From Deltaproteobacteria bacterium (GTDB lineage: Bacteria > Desulfobacterota > Dissulfuribacteria > Dissulfuribacterales > QOAL01): a DNA stretch of 8,027 nt. The notes under the pieces are model-generated. The model made no database searches. It was not told where the DNA came from and saw only the letters and a list, made by a program, of their open reading frames with translations. Where the stretch lies: contig WFRQ01000060.1 in assembly GCA_015486425.1 (NCBI GenBank), forward strand, positions 1 to 8,027. Direction: 5' to 3'. Below, piece by piece: positions 1-6,662 of the stretch (position 1 is the stretch's first letter; each line of letters opens with the position of its first letter). Position numbers and translations under genes: made by a program.

Positions 1-120
1 GCATCTACGGCGTTGCCTGACAATTGAAATGGACGCTTGAAGTAGGTGTTGTACGCCTGCGCGTCCTCCGCCTTGTATCTGCAGCACCCTGTAAGCAGAT
101 ACAGGAGATTTTGCATGGAC
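1..120. repeat. Imperfect palindromic intergenic element, probably a dispersed repeat, cut by the window edge
   Basis: The two ends are loosely inverted: GCATCTACGGCG at the left edge resembles GCAGATACAAGGCG read on the minus strand from 82 to 69. A small central dyad, AGGTGT/ACGCCT, lies around 43-58. A perfect 9-base inverted repeat (74-82 and 95-103) forms a separate hairpin. From memory, GC-rich elements of this style recur between genes in deltaproteobacterial genomes, but I cannot search for copies. The minus strand is also open from an ATG at 116 to the edge (at least 38 codons), including an LTGC that looks like a lipobox. That ORF has no Shine-Dalgarno, no basic N-terminus, and sits behind the terminator, so I treat it as a product of the repeat rather than a gene. 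What lies beyond the edge is unknown. Confidence 0.4.
72..105. repeat. Hairpin-forming inverted repeat
   Basis: TGTATCTGC at 74-82 is the exact reverse complement of GCAGATACA at 95-103. One G-T and one C-G pair extend the stem to 11 pairs around a 12-base loop. There is no T-run on either side, so it is not an intrinsic terminator. It lies inside the palindromic element and is probably part of its structure. Confidence 0.6.
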
Positions 121-157
121 TTATTGAAAAGTTACCATTTTTACACCTCACAAACTG

Positions 158-181
158 AAAAGCCCCCATAATGGGGGCTTT
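158..181 (-). terminator. Rho-independent terminator of the pilus operon, possibly bidirectional
   Basis: A 10-bp perfect stem, AAAGCCCCCA (159-168) with TGGGGGCTTT (172-181), closes a three-base loop. Read on the minus strand it ends in four T residues. It begins 30 bases after the secretin stop codon, the expected place for the end of the operon. The A-flanked stem could also stop transcription coming from the left. Confidence 0.85.
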
Positions 182-211
182 ATCAGACTGCTTATTATAA
201 GCGCAACGGGC

Positions 212-2059
212 TCAGATTTCAACAATATGCGGTCTGAGCATAATAACCATTTCAACTTTCTGATGATACTTGGTCTCACTCTTGAAAAGATAACCGAGAT
301 ACGGGATATCCCCGAGAACCGGCACCTTATTACCTACTGTTCCCTCTTCATCACTGATAATACCGCCAATTACCAGCATCTGGCCATCTTTAACCCTGGC
401 CATGGTTGTTATCTGCCTTAAATAAACCTTGGGAAGTCCTACCTGCGCATCACCGAATGTCTTATATTCAATTTCTCCATCAAGCTTTGTGGTAACAGGA
501 CTTAACTGAAGGATAATCTCACCATTTTCAGCTATATTGGCCATGACCCCCATTCCTATGCCCTGGAATATATCCTTTGTCTCCACATCATATGTGACTA
601 CTGAACTGCCGCCACTGTTATTAATATTGGATGTAACCCTGTCAATATAACGCAGTGTCTTGCCTCCTGTAATAACGCCTGGCTGACCATTCATAAGTGA
701 AATCTTGGGGTTTGAAAGCACGGTCACATCGCCGAATTCATCTAAGAAGTTAAGGACAATACTGAATGAATCATTGGTCATCTGTACAGTGTCCAGAAAT
801 TTTGTCCAGCTCCCATCCTGGAATATCATTCCATTATCACCAAAGGTAGTGGTAAAGTTAAAATGATGATCTTTCAAAAGGCCGGACCAGTCTATGCCCC
901 TGTAATTGGAATCATCAAGATGGACCTCAACAATCTTTGCCTCAATGATAACCTGGCGTGAGAGTTCTTTGTTGAGATTGGCAATATAGGTATCAACCTG
1001 CTCAATAAGCGAACGGGGTGCTGTAACAGTTATGATACCGAGAGGCTTGTCAATGGTATAAAAAATACCCTGCCTGGTGTTCGCATTTTCGTCTGCCTGC
1101 GCAGCGGCACCAGTTGGCTGGTTTGCCTGCTGCTGATTCCGCGATGCCTGCTCCTGCTCAAGAGAGGCCCTGTTCTGCTGTACACACTGGGCCTGAAGGG
1201 CCGCATTGCTGGGGTACTGCTGCCTGCACTGAGCCTGTATTCTGGCAATATCATCATCAGATAACCCTGTATTTGCTTCCGCCACCTGTGTAGTGGAGAG
1301 TTGCAGTATAGAGGCAAGGTTCGCGTCTATGGTCTGCCACATGTCTATCTCAGCATCATTGTGATCAAGCTGCACCATGCCGTGATAGTTATCAACAGCC
1401 TCGGCGCTTCCCAGGAAATCACCACCTGCAGAGGTCTGATAACTTCCTGTAATAAACGGGGTTGTCACATAAAACCGCTTGGTATCCTTATATTTTACGA
1501 CTATGGTGTTATTTTCAAATTTATAAAAATAGTCAAGCTGCCTTAAAACATTATCCAGGGCCGCCCAGTAATCATCATCTGCCTTTATGTCCACGCTCAC
1601 CCTGGCATTCTGATCAACATCACTGGCCCAGCTCACATTCATGCCCTTGATATCAGCAAGACTTCTGACAATTTTATTAAGCGGAACCTTGCCCACGCGT
1701 GATCTTACATTTGCACCTACTGTCATGGCAGGAAGCCTGGTTGAGCTCTCATGTTTCATTGTAATATCATGCAGAGAATAAGATGGCTTCCAGGAAATGG
1801 CAGGGCGGTAAGAGTTGCTCCCTCTCAAAGATTGAGGCAGCGTGGTCCCCTGAGCATTTTCGCTCTCCTTTGCCACCTGTACCGGGGTACCTGCTGCCTG
1901 GGCATCAGGCCCTGGAAGCTCAGCCGCATTAACCTGCGTTACTGCCGCCTCGTTCCTGGTATTTGACGCACATCCGTGCAACATCAGGGGAGCCAGCACT
2001 GCAAAAATCATAATTGTGCTGTTTTTCCAGCCGTTTTTCATATCTTTCAAGTACAACAT
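212..2059 (-). CDS. Outer-membrane secretin lipoprotein of a type IV pilus (PilQ/MshL type)
   Basis: This 615-residue protein should form the outer-membrane ring through which the pilus leaves the cell. A signal peptide ends at LMLHGC, giving a probable lipid-modified Cys30; His at -2 is unusual for a lipobox. An STN-like domain spans about 118-192. The secretin N1-like segment starts near 331 and the pore domain covers about 368-615. It holds VLSNPKISLMNGQPGVITGG (447-466) and the signature VPVLGDIPYLGYLF (579-592). No AMIN domain is visible, and the short lipoprotein form looks closer to MshL or type IVb secretins than to classical PilQ, so I give no symbol. Residues 262-330 are a Gln-rich insert with Cys278 and Cys292. 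The ATG at 2059 has a good AGAGAGGG ribosome site five bases upstream. It follows the TPR gene by 32 bases and ends just before the terminator. The family is certain; the subfamily is not. Confidence 0.92.
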   Translation of the reverse strand: MLYLKDMKNGWKNSTIMIFAVLAPLMLHGCASNTRNEAAVTQVNAAELPGPDAQAAGTPVQVAKESENAQGTTLPQSLRGSNSYRPAISWKPSYSLHDITMKHESSTRLPAMTVGANVRSRVGKVPLNKIVRSLADIKGMNVSWASDVDQNARVSVDIKADDDYWAALDNVLRQLDYFYKFENNTIVVKYKDTKRFYVTTPFITGSYQTSAGGDFLGSAEAVDNYHGMVQLDHNDAEIDMWQTIDANLASILQLSTTQVAEANTGLSDDDIARIQAQCRQQYPSNAALQAQCVQQNRASLEQEQASRNQQQANQPTGAAAQADENANTRQGIFYTIDKPLGIITVTAPRSLIEQVDTYIANLNKELSRQVIIEAKIVEVHLDDSNYRGIDWSGLLKDHHFNFTTTFGDNGMIFQDGSWTKFLDTVQMTNDSFSIVLNFLDEFGDVTVLSNPKISLMNGQPGVITGGKTLRYIDRVTSNINNSGGSSVVTYDVETKDIFQGIGMGVMANIAENGEIILQLSPVTTKLDGEIEYKTFGDAQVGLPKVYLRQITTMARVKDGQMLVIGGIISDEEGTVGNKVPVLGDIPYLGYLFKSETKYHQKVEMVIMLRPHIVEI

Positions 2060-2091
2060 GATATCCCTCTCTTATAGCATTTTTCCTGCGG

Positions 2092-3351
2092 CTATCTGCC
2101 CTGGTCCCGGTTTTCTGAATATGAACCTGATGTATTTATATTTAGAGCCTGCAGCCTCACCCTTGCAAATTGCTGCATATCGGCTGGAACATCTTTCCCG
2201 GCTGTGAGAATAGCCCTGTATTCCTGAACAGCCTTGTCTTTTCTGCCAAGATTTTCATATGTCCTGGCCTTGAGCATCATGAGATCAGGGGTAATGGAAT
2301 AACCTGCCTCGATTCTATTAATAAGCCGAAGCGCCGTCCTGAAATCATTATGTGAAAAGGAAAAGACCGCGTAATTCCACAGTGTATCAAATGAGACATG
2401 ATCTCCGGACATGGCCCGTTCAAAATAGCTCCTGGCATCTCCCGGCTTGTTCATGCGGGCCAGAGCAACTGCAGTTATAGCTGCTGCCTCACTGTCCTCA
2501 GGATCAAGCTCAAGCGCCTTTTTACCGTAATTATAGCCACTGAGCTCATCACCGTTCTTCAGGCATATATGAGCTGTTTTCTTAAGCAGTTCCGCATTAT
2601 CAAACCATATATCCGACGCCTGCTTAAAGAGACGCTCCGCCGTGTCCGTATCACCCATGCGCTCGGCTGATTCTGCCTTTTTAATCAGCTTGCCGGCCTC
2701 ACTGATCTTTTCAGGAGAAATTTTAGATACCTTGACTTGCTTTATATCCAGGCCCCGATTGATTTTTAACGATCTGTTCCGCTCCACACTGAGTCCTGAA
2801 TCACTGCCCTGGTCAGGGACAACGGCAAAATCAAGCTCTGCGCCTGCCATGGAACCAGTCTCCCATTCCATCTTTTTCTCTGCGGGATAAATCATGAGGG
2901 TATTGTTGATCTCCTGGCTGGAAAGACCCTTGAGATTCTTTATAACCTGAAGGACAAAGGTCCACGGAACATCCTGAAGTGCCAGGGTTAAAGTGCCCTT
3001 TACACCCTCATCCACAACTATATTCTTCCTGCTTACCTTGCCGAGAAGGCGAAACACATTGTGAAGATCCACCTTGTAAAAATCAATACTGATTTTCTGG
3101 GGGCCAGACGCCTTTTTAACTGACTTCTTTTCCCCGCTTACGGCACGCTTCACAGGCATTGAGGATGACTGACCTGCTGCAGCCGTGTGAGTGTCGAGCT
3201 CTGCAAGCCAGTTTGTCACATCCGCCTCACTGCCTGCACCGGCAGCGTTTGTGGTAGTGGCTGAAACCATGCTGAAGGATGTCAGAAGGAACACCACACA
3301 AAGGCTCCAGACGCCCCATGCCCTCTGTCTGCTGATAATGTACTTACTCAT
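2092..3351 (-). CDS. STN-like (secretin N-terminal) domain plus TPR-repeat periplasmic protein
   Basis: This 419-residue protein has a signal peptide (about 1-31, cut after VSA) and a low-complexity linker. Residues 86-156 match the N-terminal domain of PilQ-type secretins: ISIDFYKVDLHNVFRLLGKV, then NIVVDEGVKGTLTLALQDVP, closing with NTLMIYP. After another linker, about 217-385 form four or five TPR helical pairs, for example YNYGKKALELDPEDSEAAA. No secretin pore domain is present. TPR proteins such as PilF/PilW, Tgl and MshN help secretins assemble or anchor, so a role as secretin assembly partner is a reasonable inference. The start abuts the pilP stop (TAGATG), with GGAGG at 3364-3360 inside the last pilP codons, eight bases upstream, which suggests translational coupling. 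I know of no standard symbol for this arrangement. The domains are clear; the exact role is inferred. Confidence 0.85.
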   Translation of the reverse strand: MSKYIISRQRAWGVWSLCVVFLLTSFSMVSATTTNAAGAGSEADVTNWLAELDTHTAAAGQSSSMPVKRAVSGEKKSVKKASGPQKISIDFYKVDLHNVFRLLGKVSRKNIVVDEGVKGTLTLALQDVPWTFVLQVIKNLKGLSSQEINNTLMIYPAEKKMEWETGSMAGAELDFAVVPDQGSDSGLSVERNRSLKINRGLDIKQVKVSKISPEKISEAGKLIKKAESAERMGDTDTAERLFKQASDIWFDNAELLKKTAHICLKNGDELSGYNYGKKALELDPEDSEAAAITAVALARMNKPGDARSYFERAMSGDHVSFDTLWNYAVFSFSHNDFRTALRLINRIEAGYSITPDLMMLKARTYENLGRKDKAVQEYRAILTAGKDVPADMQQFARVRLQALNINTSGSYSENRDQGR

Positions 3352-3975
3352 CTATTTTTCCTCCGGATGAAGAAAAAGGACTCTCTGCGTCATAACCATC
3401 TCTCCCCTGATGTTCTCCGATTCTTCTTCCACTATCACCCGATCAGGCAAAATTGCCTTGACATGGCCGTTTCTGTAACCAACCGACATGTCAGGTGTAA
3501 GGATATAACCGATTCCAGAGGCATCCTGCGCCATGGCCATATTCTGCCCGGAATCTTCCACCACGATTGCAACAAGTCTCAACTGGCCTACATCCATGCA
3601 TTCAAGCGGCGTGGCACAGGCTGAAGGCTTCTGGTTCTTAGCCTTTCTTACCACTCCCTTTTTTACCACACGTGCAGGTTTGGCCCTGAGAAAAGGCTGA
3701 AAAGGATCCGGCTTGCCAGCAGAGGAGTAGGCATAGGTAATGGGGGACAGAAGCTGATTCAACCGCTTCTCAAATTCCTTTACCTTTGGAGAAACCTTCT
3801 CTGAAGACTTCTTACTGTCATGCGCACTGACAGGAGCAGCGTAACACTGCCCAAGGACCATACTCAGCGCCACAAGGCAGCAGCTCAGGAGGCGTACAAC
3901 ACTCGCGCATGACAGACCATGGACCATGCAGACCGGGCATCCTGACATTTTATTTTTTTCTCTTAAGTCATGCAT
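3352..3975 (-). CDS. pilP: Type IV pilus inner-membrane/periplasmic alignment protein PilP
   Basis: PilP connects the PilN-PilO dimer to the secretin. With the start at 3975 it has 207 residues, slightly longer than usual. A hydrophobic signal runs about 24-43. The family's early motif appears as ITYAYSSAGKPDPFQPF (79-95), with the DPF typical of PilP. The folded C-terminal domain (about 122-203) follows the pattern PLECMDVGQLRLVAIV, DASGIGYILTPDMSVG, then GHVKAILPDRVIVEE. The frame is open upstream to 4191, but that stretch lies inside pilO, so I chose the first ATG after the pilO stop, leaving a 10-base gap. Its ribosome site is weak, and the ATG at 3948 (preceded by AAGAGA) is an alternative. 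PilP is commonly a lipoprotein, yet no good lipobox is seen (LGQC at 41-44 has Gln at -1); cleavage after Ala near 47-51 looks more likely. Cys120 and Cys126 bracket the start of the folded domain. Confidence 0.9.
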   Translation of the reverse strand: MHDLREKNKMSGCPVCMVHGLSCASVVRLLSCCLVALSMVLGQCYAAPVSAHDSKKSSEKVSPKVKEFEKRLNQLLSPITYAYSSAGKPDPFQPFLRAKPARVVKKGVVRKAKNQKPSACATPLECMDVGQLRLVAIVVEDSGQNMAMAQDASGIGYILTPDMSVGYRNGHVKAILPDRVIVEEESENIRGEMVMTQRVLFLHPEEK

Positions 3976-3985
3976 AGTTAAGACT

Positions 3986-4756
3986 CTACCGCCTTCTTCT
4001 TTTTTTCTTTTTCTTCTTGTTTCTTGCCTTCTGTTCCTCAGGGGTAAGGAATCTGTATGTGACAGCCTTGCATGTAGTGCTGATAACCCAGTTGCTGCCC
4101 CGTACAACATTATCACCACCTGACGATTGAGCACTGGAATTTTCCCTGCCGGCAGACACGGCCTTGCCACCTGCTGCATCTCCTGAGGCACCCGCCCCCT
4201 TCTGACTCCAGATATTGCTGGTCTCCTTGGCCTGGCCCATCTTAACCTCTTTTATATGTACAATACGGGCCATTTTGCCAACCTTGTCAAAAAAGACCAG
4301 GGTATTATGAAAAGGACCGCTGAAGGTCAGAGAGACCGGTATGGCAGCATAAAACCCCTGAACCTGCTCCCCTCCAGGCGTAAATGATTTCATTTCAAGA
4401 CCAGACTCATTGCCGAGAGAAGATATTTCCGTGAGAACCGATGGGATGTCCTCTTTTTCAGGCAGCAGTTTCAAGGCCTGCTGAAGAATCTTTTCCATCT
4501 CCTGAAGATCATTTTCAAGCTGGGGAAGCCGCTTTTTCTTGGCCTCAAGAGTCCTGATCTCCTGCTTCAACTGAGGAATTCTGCTTGATATGCTCTTCAT
4601 CTCTCCGAGGCTGCCTGCAAGAAAGAAATACCAGAACAGCCCAAGGGGAACTGCCCATGACGCCAGCAGGATAATCACTTTCTGCCACGCTGGAAGATTG
4701 TAAACAGCGTCAAAAAGCTGGGGAGGTATCTTGAATGTAGGTTTACTTAGCTTCAC
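3986..4756 (-). CDS. pilO: Type IV pilus inner-membrane protein PilO
   Basis: PilO pairs with PilN in the inner membrane, and its periplasmic domain helps align PilP and the secretin. The 256 residues comprise a short cytoplasmic N-terminus, one membrane segment (about 26-47), a charged coiled coil (about 50-98) and the PilO core, including LLPEKEDIPSVLTEISSLGN (97-116), IPVSLTFSGPFHNTLVFFDK (139-158) and VHIKEVKM. A Gly/Ser/Ala-rich stretch (about 175-220) splits the core before the last strand (WVISTTCKAVTYRF). The protein ends in six Lys and four Arg, which should lie in the periplasm and is odd. The length exceeds the roughly 200 residues usual for the family. The start is GTG, with AAGG overlapping the pilN stop codon as a ribosome site. 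It follows pilN by nine bases and precedes pilP by ten. Confidence 0.93.
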   Translation of the reverse strand: MKLSKPTFKIPPQLFDAVYNLPAWQKVIILLASWAVPLGLFWYFFLAGSLGEMKSISSRIPQLKQEIRTLEAKKKRLPQLENDLQEMEKILQQALKLLPEKEDIPSVLTEISSLGNESGLEMKSFTPGGEQVQGFYAAIPVSLTFSGPFHNTLVFFDKVGKMARIVHIKEVKMGQAKETSNIWSQKGAGASGDAAGGKAVSAGRENSSAQSSGGDNVVRGSNWVISTTCKAVTYRFLTPEEQKARNKKKKKKRRRR

Positions 4757-4765
4757 GGTTATGCC

Positions 4766-5341
4766 TTAATCTTTTTTGTTTTCGGCTTTTTTACCGGCCG
4801 GAGGTGATATTTTCAGACTCAAGGCGAACTGCATAAGATTATGTCCCTGAACCACTTTCAGTTTACTGCTTTTAAGCTTTACACCTGAACACATGGCCGA
4901 GGCATCAAGCCTGCGCATGAAGAGGGCCACTGTGTGGTTATCCAGTGCTACCCCGGCAAGATTCATATTTCCGCCACTTAACTGAAGACTTGTAAGCCAG
5001 AGACGATTCAGAGGCAGTGAAGTAACTATTTCATCCAAGGCCTGAACCGCAAAGGTCCTGCCCTGCTGTAATTTTTCTATGGAGGAGAATTTATTTTCAA
5101 CCTCCTTTGTCTTCTGCTTTACGGCCTGAATCTTCTTGTTCACATAGGCAAGCTTCTTTTTCTGTGCCTCAAGCGCCTTCAACTCCTGACGCTGCATCAT
5201 CACCTTGCCCTGGATGGTTGAACCTGCGCCCAGCAGTCCCACCAGAAGCAATACCAGCGACAGGAAAAAAACTGAAATCTGTTTCCGGACAGATTCTCTT
5301 TTTTTCCACTCTCTTACAGGAAGAAGGTTTATGGTTATCAT
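4766..5341 (-). CDS. pilN: Type IV pilus inner-membrane protein PilN
   Basis: PilN is a bitopic inner-membrane protein whose cytoplasmic tail binds PilM and whose periplasmic part pairs with PilO. The 191 residues start with the hallmark MITINLLPVREWKK, the PilM-binding motif of the family. One membrane segment follows (about 22-42), then a Lys/Gln-rich coiled coil (about 46-92), then the PilN ferredoxin-like core with LDEIVTSLPLNRLWLTSLQL (102-121) and the strands up to about 178. A Lys-rich tail ends the protein. The ATG overlaps the pilM stop by one base (TAATG), and a GAGGA ribosome site lies ten bases upstream inside pilM, so the two genes are probably translationally coupled. Length and domain order are normal for the family. 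Confidence 0.93.
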   Translation of the reverse strand: MITINLLPVREWKKRESVRKQISVFFLSLVLLLVGLLGAGSTIQGKVMMQRQELKALEAQKKKLAYVNKKIQAVKQKTKEVENKFSSIEKLQQGRTFAVQALDEIVTSLPLNRLWLTSLQLSGGNMNLAGVALDNHTVALFMRRLDASAMCSGVKLKSSKLKVVQGHNLMQFALSLKISPPAGKKAENKKD

Positions 5342-6414
5342 TATGGAATGGTCCTCAATGCCAACCCGGCTGCAATGGTAAACTGAGGTGCAATGGCCTC
5401 AATATATTCCGGATTAATATCCTTCCCCATGCTGAACTGCTTCATGGGATTCATTAAAGAAACAGGTATGTCTATCTTGCCTGCCATGAATTCAGGGAAT
5501 CCCCTCAGCAGAGAACCACCGCCGGATAGAAACACATGGGAAGGATGCTGCTCCGGGGGAGAGTTGGCCTGACAGAAATCTATGGCCTTCTTTATCTCAT
5601 CAACCCAGACAGAACACAGCTCATCACAGATTGATCTGACCTCCTGAGCAAGGGCCTTGTCCTTTGCACCGGCGATTTTTACCTTCTCAGCATCCTCATG
5701 CCTCAGGCCTGTGGCCTCTTCTATTGAATCTGTCAACTGCCTGCCGCCAAAGGCCATATCCCGTGTAAACAGGGAATTGCCGTGACTGATTACATTCATA
5801 TTGGTCTTGCTTGCGCCAATATCAATCAGGGCAACAGGCTCGTTCAGCACGCCAAACGCGCCCTCAAAGCTGTTACCAAGGGCAAAAGCATCCACATCAA
5901 TGACAGAAGGAACAAGGCCTACCTCCTGAATGATTCCGGCGTACTCGTCCACGATTTCCCGCTTGGCTGCAACAAGAAAGATATCACAGTTTGGATGCTC
6001 TTCAGTGGCCTCCCTGAGCACATAAAAATCGACGTAAACCTCATCTATTTCAAACGGCACATATTTCTCAGCCTCTACCACCAGGTTGTCTTCAATTTCC
6101 TTTTCGTCGTGGTAATTTACCGTGATACGCTTGACTATTACCGAATACCCTGCAATAGAAGTGGAAACATGCTTTACTCCTGGCTTGAGATTTTCCACCA
6201 GGGCCTTGAGCGCTCCCACAACAGCCTCTCTGTCCTTTACTGACCCATCCACTATCGCACCATCAGGGACCAGGGCACGGCCAGCCTTTTTCATCTCGAT
6301 TTGGGAATCGCTTCCGTTAATCTCTACCAGCTTTATAGTGTCCGATCCCAGATCAAGACCAAGGGTATGCGGCTTACGCTTTCCTAATTTGTCAGATAAA
6401 AATGGCAGTTTCAT
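5341..6414 (-). CDS. pilM: Type IV pilus actin-like ATPase PilM
   Basis: PilM is a cytoplasmic actin-like (FtsA/Hsp70 fold) protein that binds nucleotide and the tail of PilN, linking the periplasmic alignment complex to the motor side. All expected nucleotide-binding elements are present in the 357 residues: phosphate-1 motif LGLDLGSDTIKLVEI (18-32), phosphate-2 motif ALIDIGASKTNMNVI (195-209) and adenosine motif VFLSGGGSLLRGFPEF (294-309). The PilM signatures EAEKYVPFEIDEVYVDFYVL (114-133) and TRDMAFGGRQLTDSIEEATG (217-236) are also seen. Length is normal. It is the first gene of the operon. An in-frame TGA lies two codons upstream, so the ATG at 6414 is the earliest possible start. No Shine-Dalgarno is evident in the A-rich sequence before it, which may mean weak or unusual initiation. 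Confidence 0.95.
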   Translation of the reverse strand: MKLPFLSDKLGKRKPHTLGLDLGSDTIKLVEINGSDSQIEMKKAGRALVPDGAIVDGSVKDREAVVGALKALVENLKPGVKHVSTSIAGYSVIVKRITVNYHDEKEIEDNLVVEAEKYVPFEIDEVYVDFYVLREATEEHPNCDIFLVAAKREIVDEYAGIIQEVGLVPSVIDVDAFALGNSFEGAFGVLNEPVALIDIGASKTNMNVISHGNSLFTRDMAFGGRQLTDSIEEATGLRHEDAEKVKIAGAKDKALAQEVRSICDELCSVWVDEIKKAIDFCQANSPPEQHPSHVFLSGGGSLLRGFPEFMAGKIDIPVSLMNPMKQFSMGKDINPEYIEAIAPQFTIAAGLALRTIP

Positions 6415-6450
6415 ATTTCATTATGTTGTGGTGCGCAGTTAAACTTTCAT

Positions 6451-6474
6451 GTTGCACTGTCCAGCCTGTGCAAC
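6451..6474. promoter_or_regulatory. Perfect inverted repeat before pilM, candidate operator or leader hairpin
   Basis: GTTGCAC (6451-6457) and GTGCAAC (6468-6474) are exact reverse complements with a ten-base gap, centred about 50 bases upstream of the pilM ATG. A third GTGCAA lies at 6491-6496. The spacing suits a dimeric regulator, or a hairpin in the transcript leader if transcription starts upstream. No regulator can be named. Confidence 0.35.
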
Positions 6475-6478
6475 TCCC

Positions 6479-6508
6479 ATATCATGAAAAGTGCAAACGA
6501 AAGCTCAA
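6479..6508 (-). promoter_or_regulatory. Weak candidate sigma-70 promoter for the pil operon
   Basis: On the minus strand TTGAGC (6508-6503) is followed after 16 or 18 bases by CATGAT or TGATAT as -10 candidates. Both -10 matches are poor. If correct, transcription would start near 6472, at the edge of the inverted repeat. A perfect TTGACA at 6584-6579 lies further upstream but has no good -10 at 16-18 bases. I saw no sigma-54 GG-N10-GC pattern here. Confidence 0.2.
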
Positions 6509-6662
6509 TGTATTTTCACGATAAAATACCTGCATACATGTTATGATCGCGGCAGGTTTCTTTATCCGGTTAAAATGTTGTCAATAGTTCTTTCATCTAA
6601 ACCGCTTAATTCAGGTTTCATTATTTTCTATATCGGAAAGGGGAAATATTTTCTTAACCGTT

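Noticed and set aside
1..116. Minus-strand partial ORF with an LTGC lipobox-like motif.
   Set aside because: Not annotated as a gene because it lacks a ribosome site and charged n-region, lies behind a strong terminator, and coincides with a palindromic repeat. It is kept as a finding to test.
1030..1546. Other-frame ORFs over the secretin gene, including one of 95 codons.
   Set aside because: The secretin frame is continuous and well conserved here. The alternatives have no ribosome sites or recognisable domains.
3986..4191. The pilP frame stays open 216 bases upstream of its likely start, overlapping the end of pilO, so slippage on the A-run could fuse PilO to PilP.
   Set aside because: It would need a +1 shift, no canonical slippery site is in the right frame, and the product would place the PilP signal segment inside a periplasmic chain. 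Separate stop and start codons with a 10-base gap fit normal operon translation.
5107..6442. Plus-strand frames of 106 to 153 codons opposite pilM and pilN.
   Set aside because: They are antisense to genes with intact motifs and show low-complexity or unnatural composition, so they are shadows.
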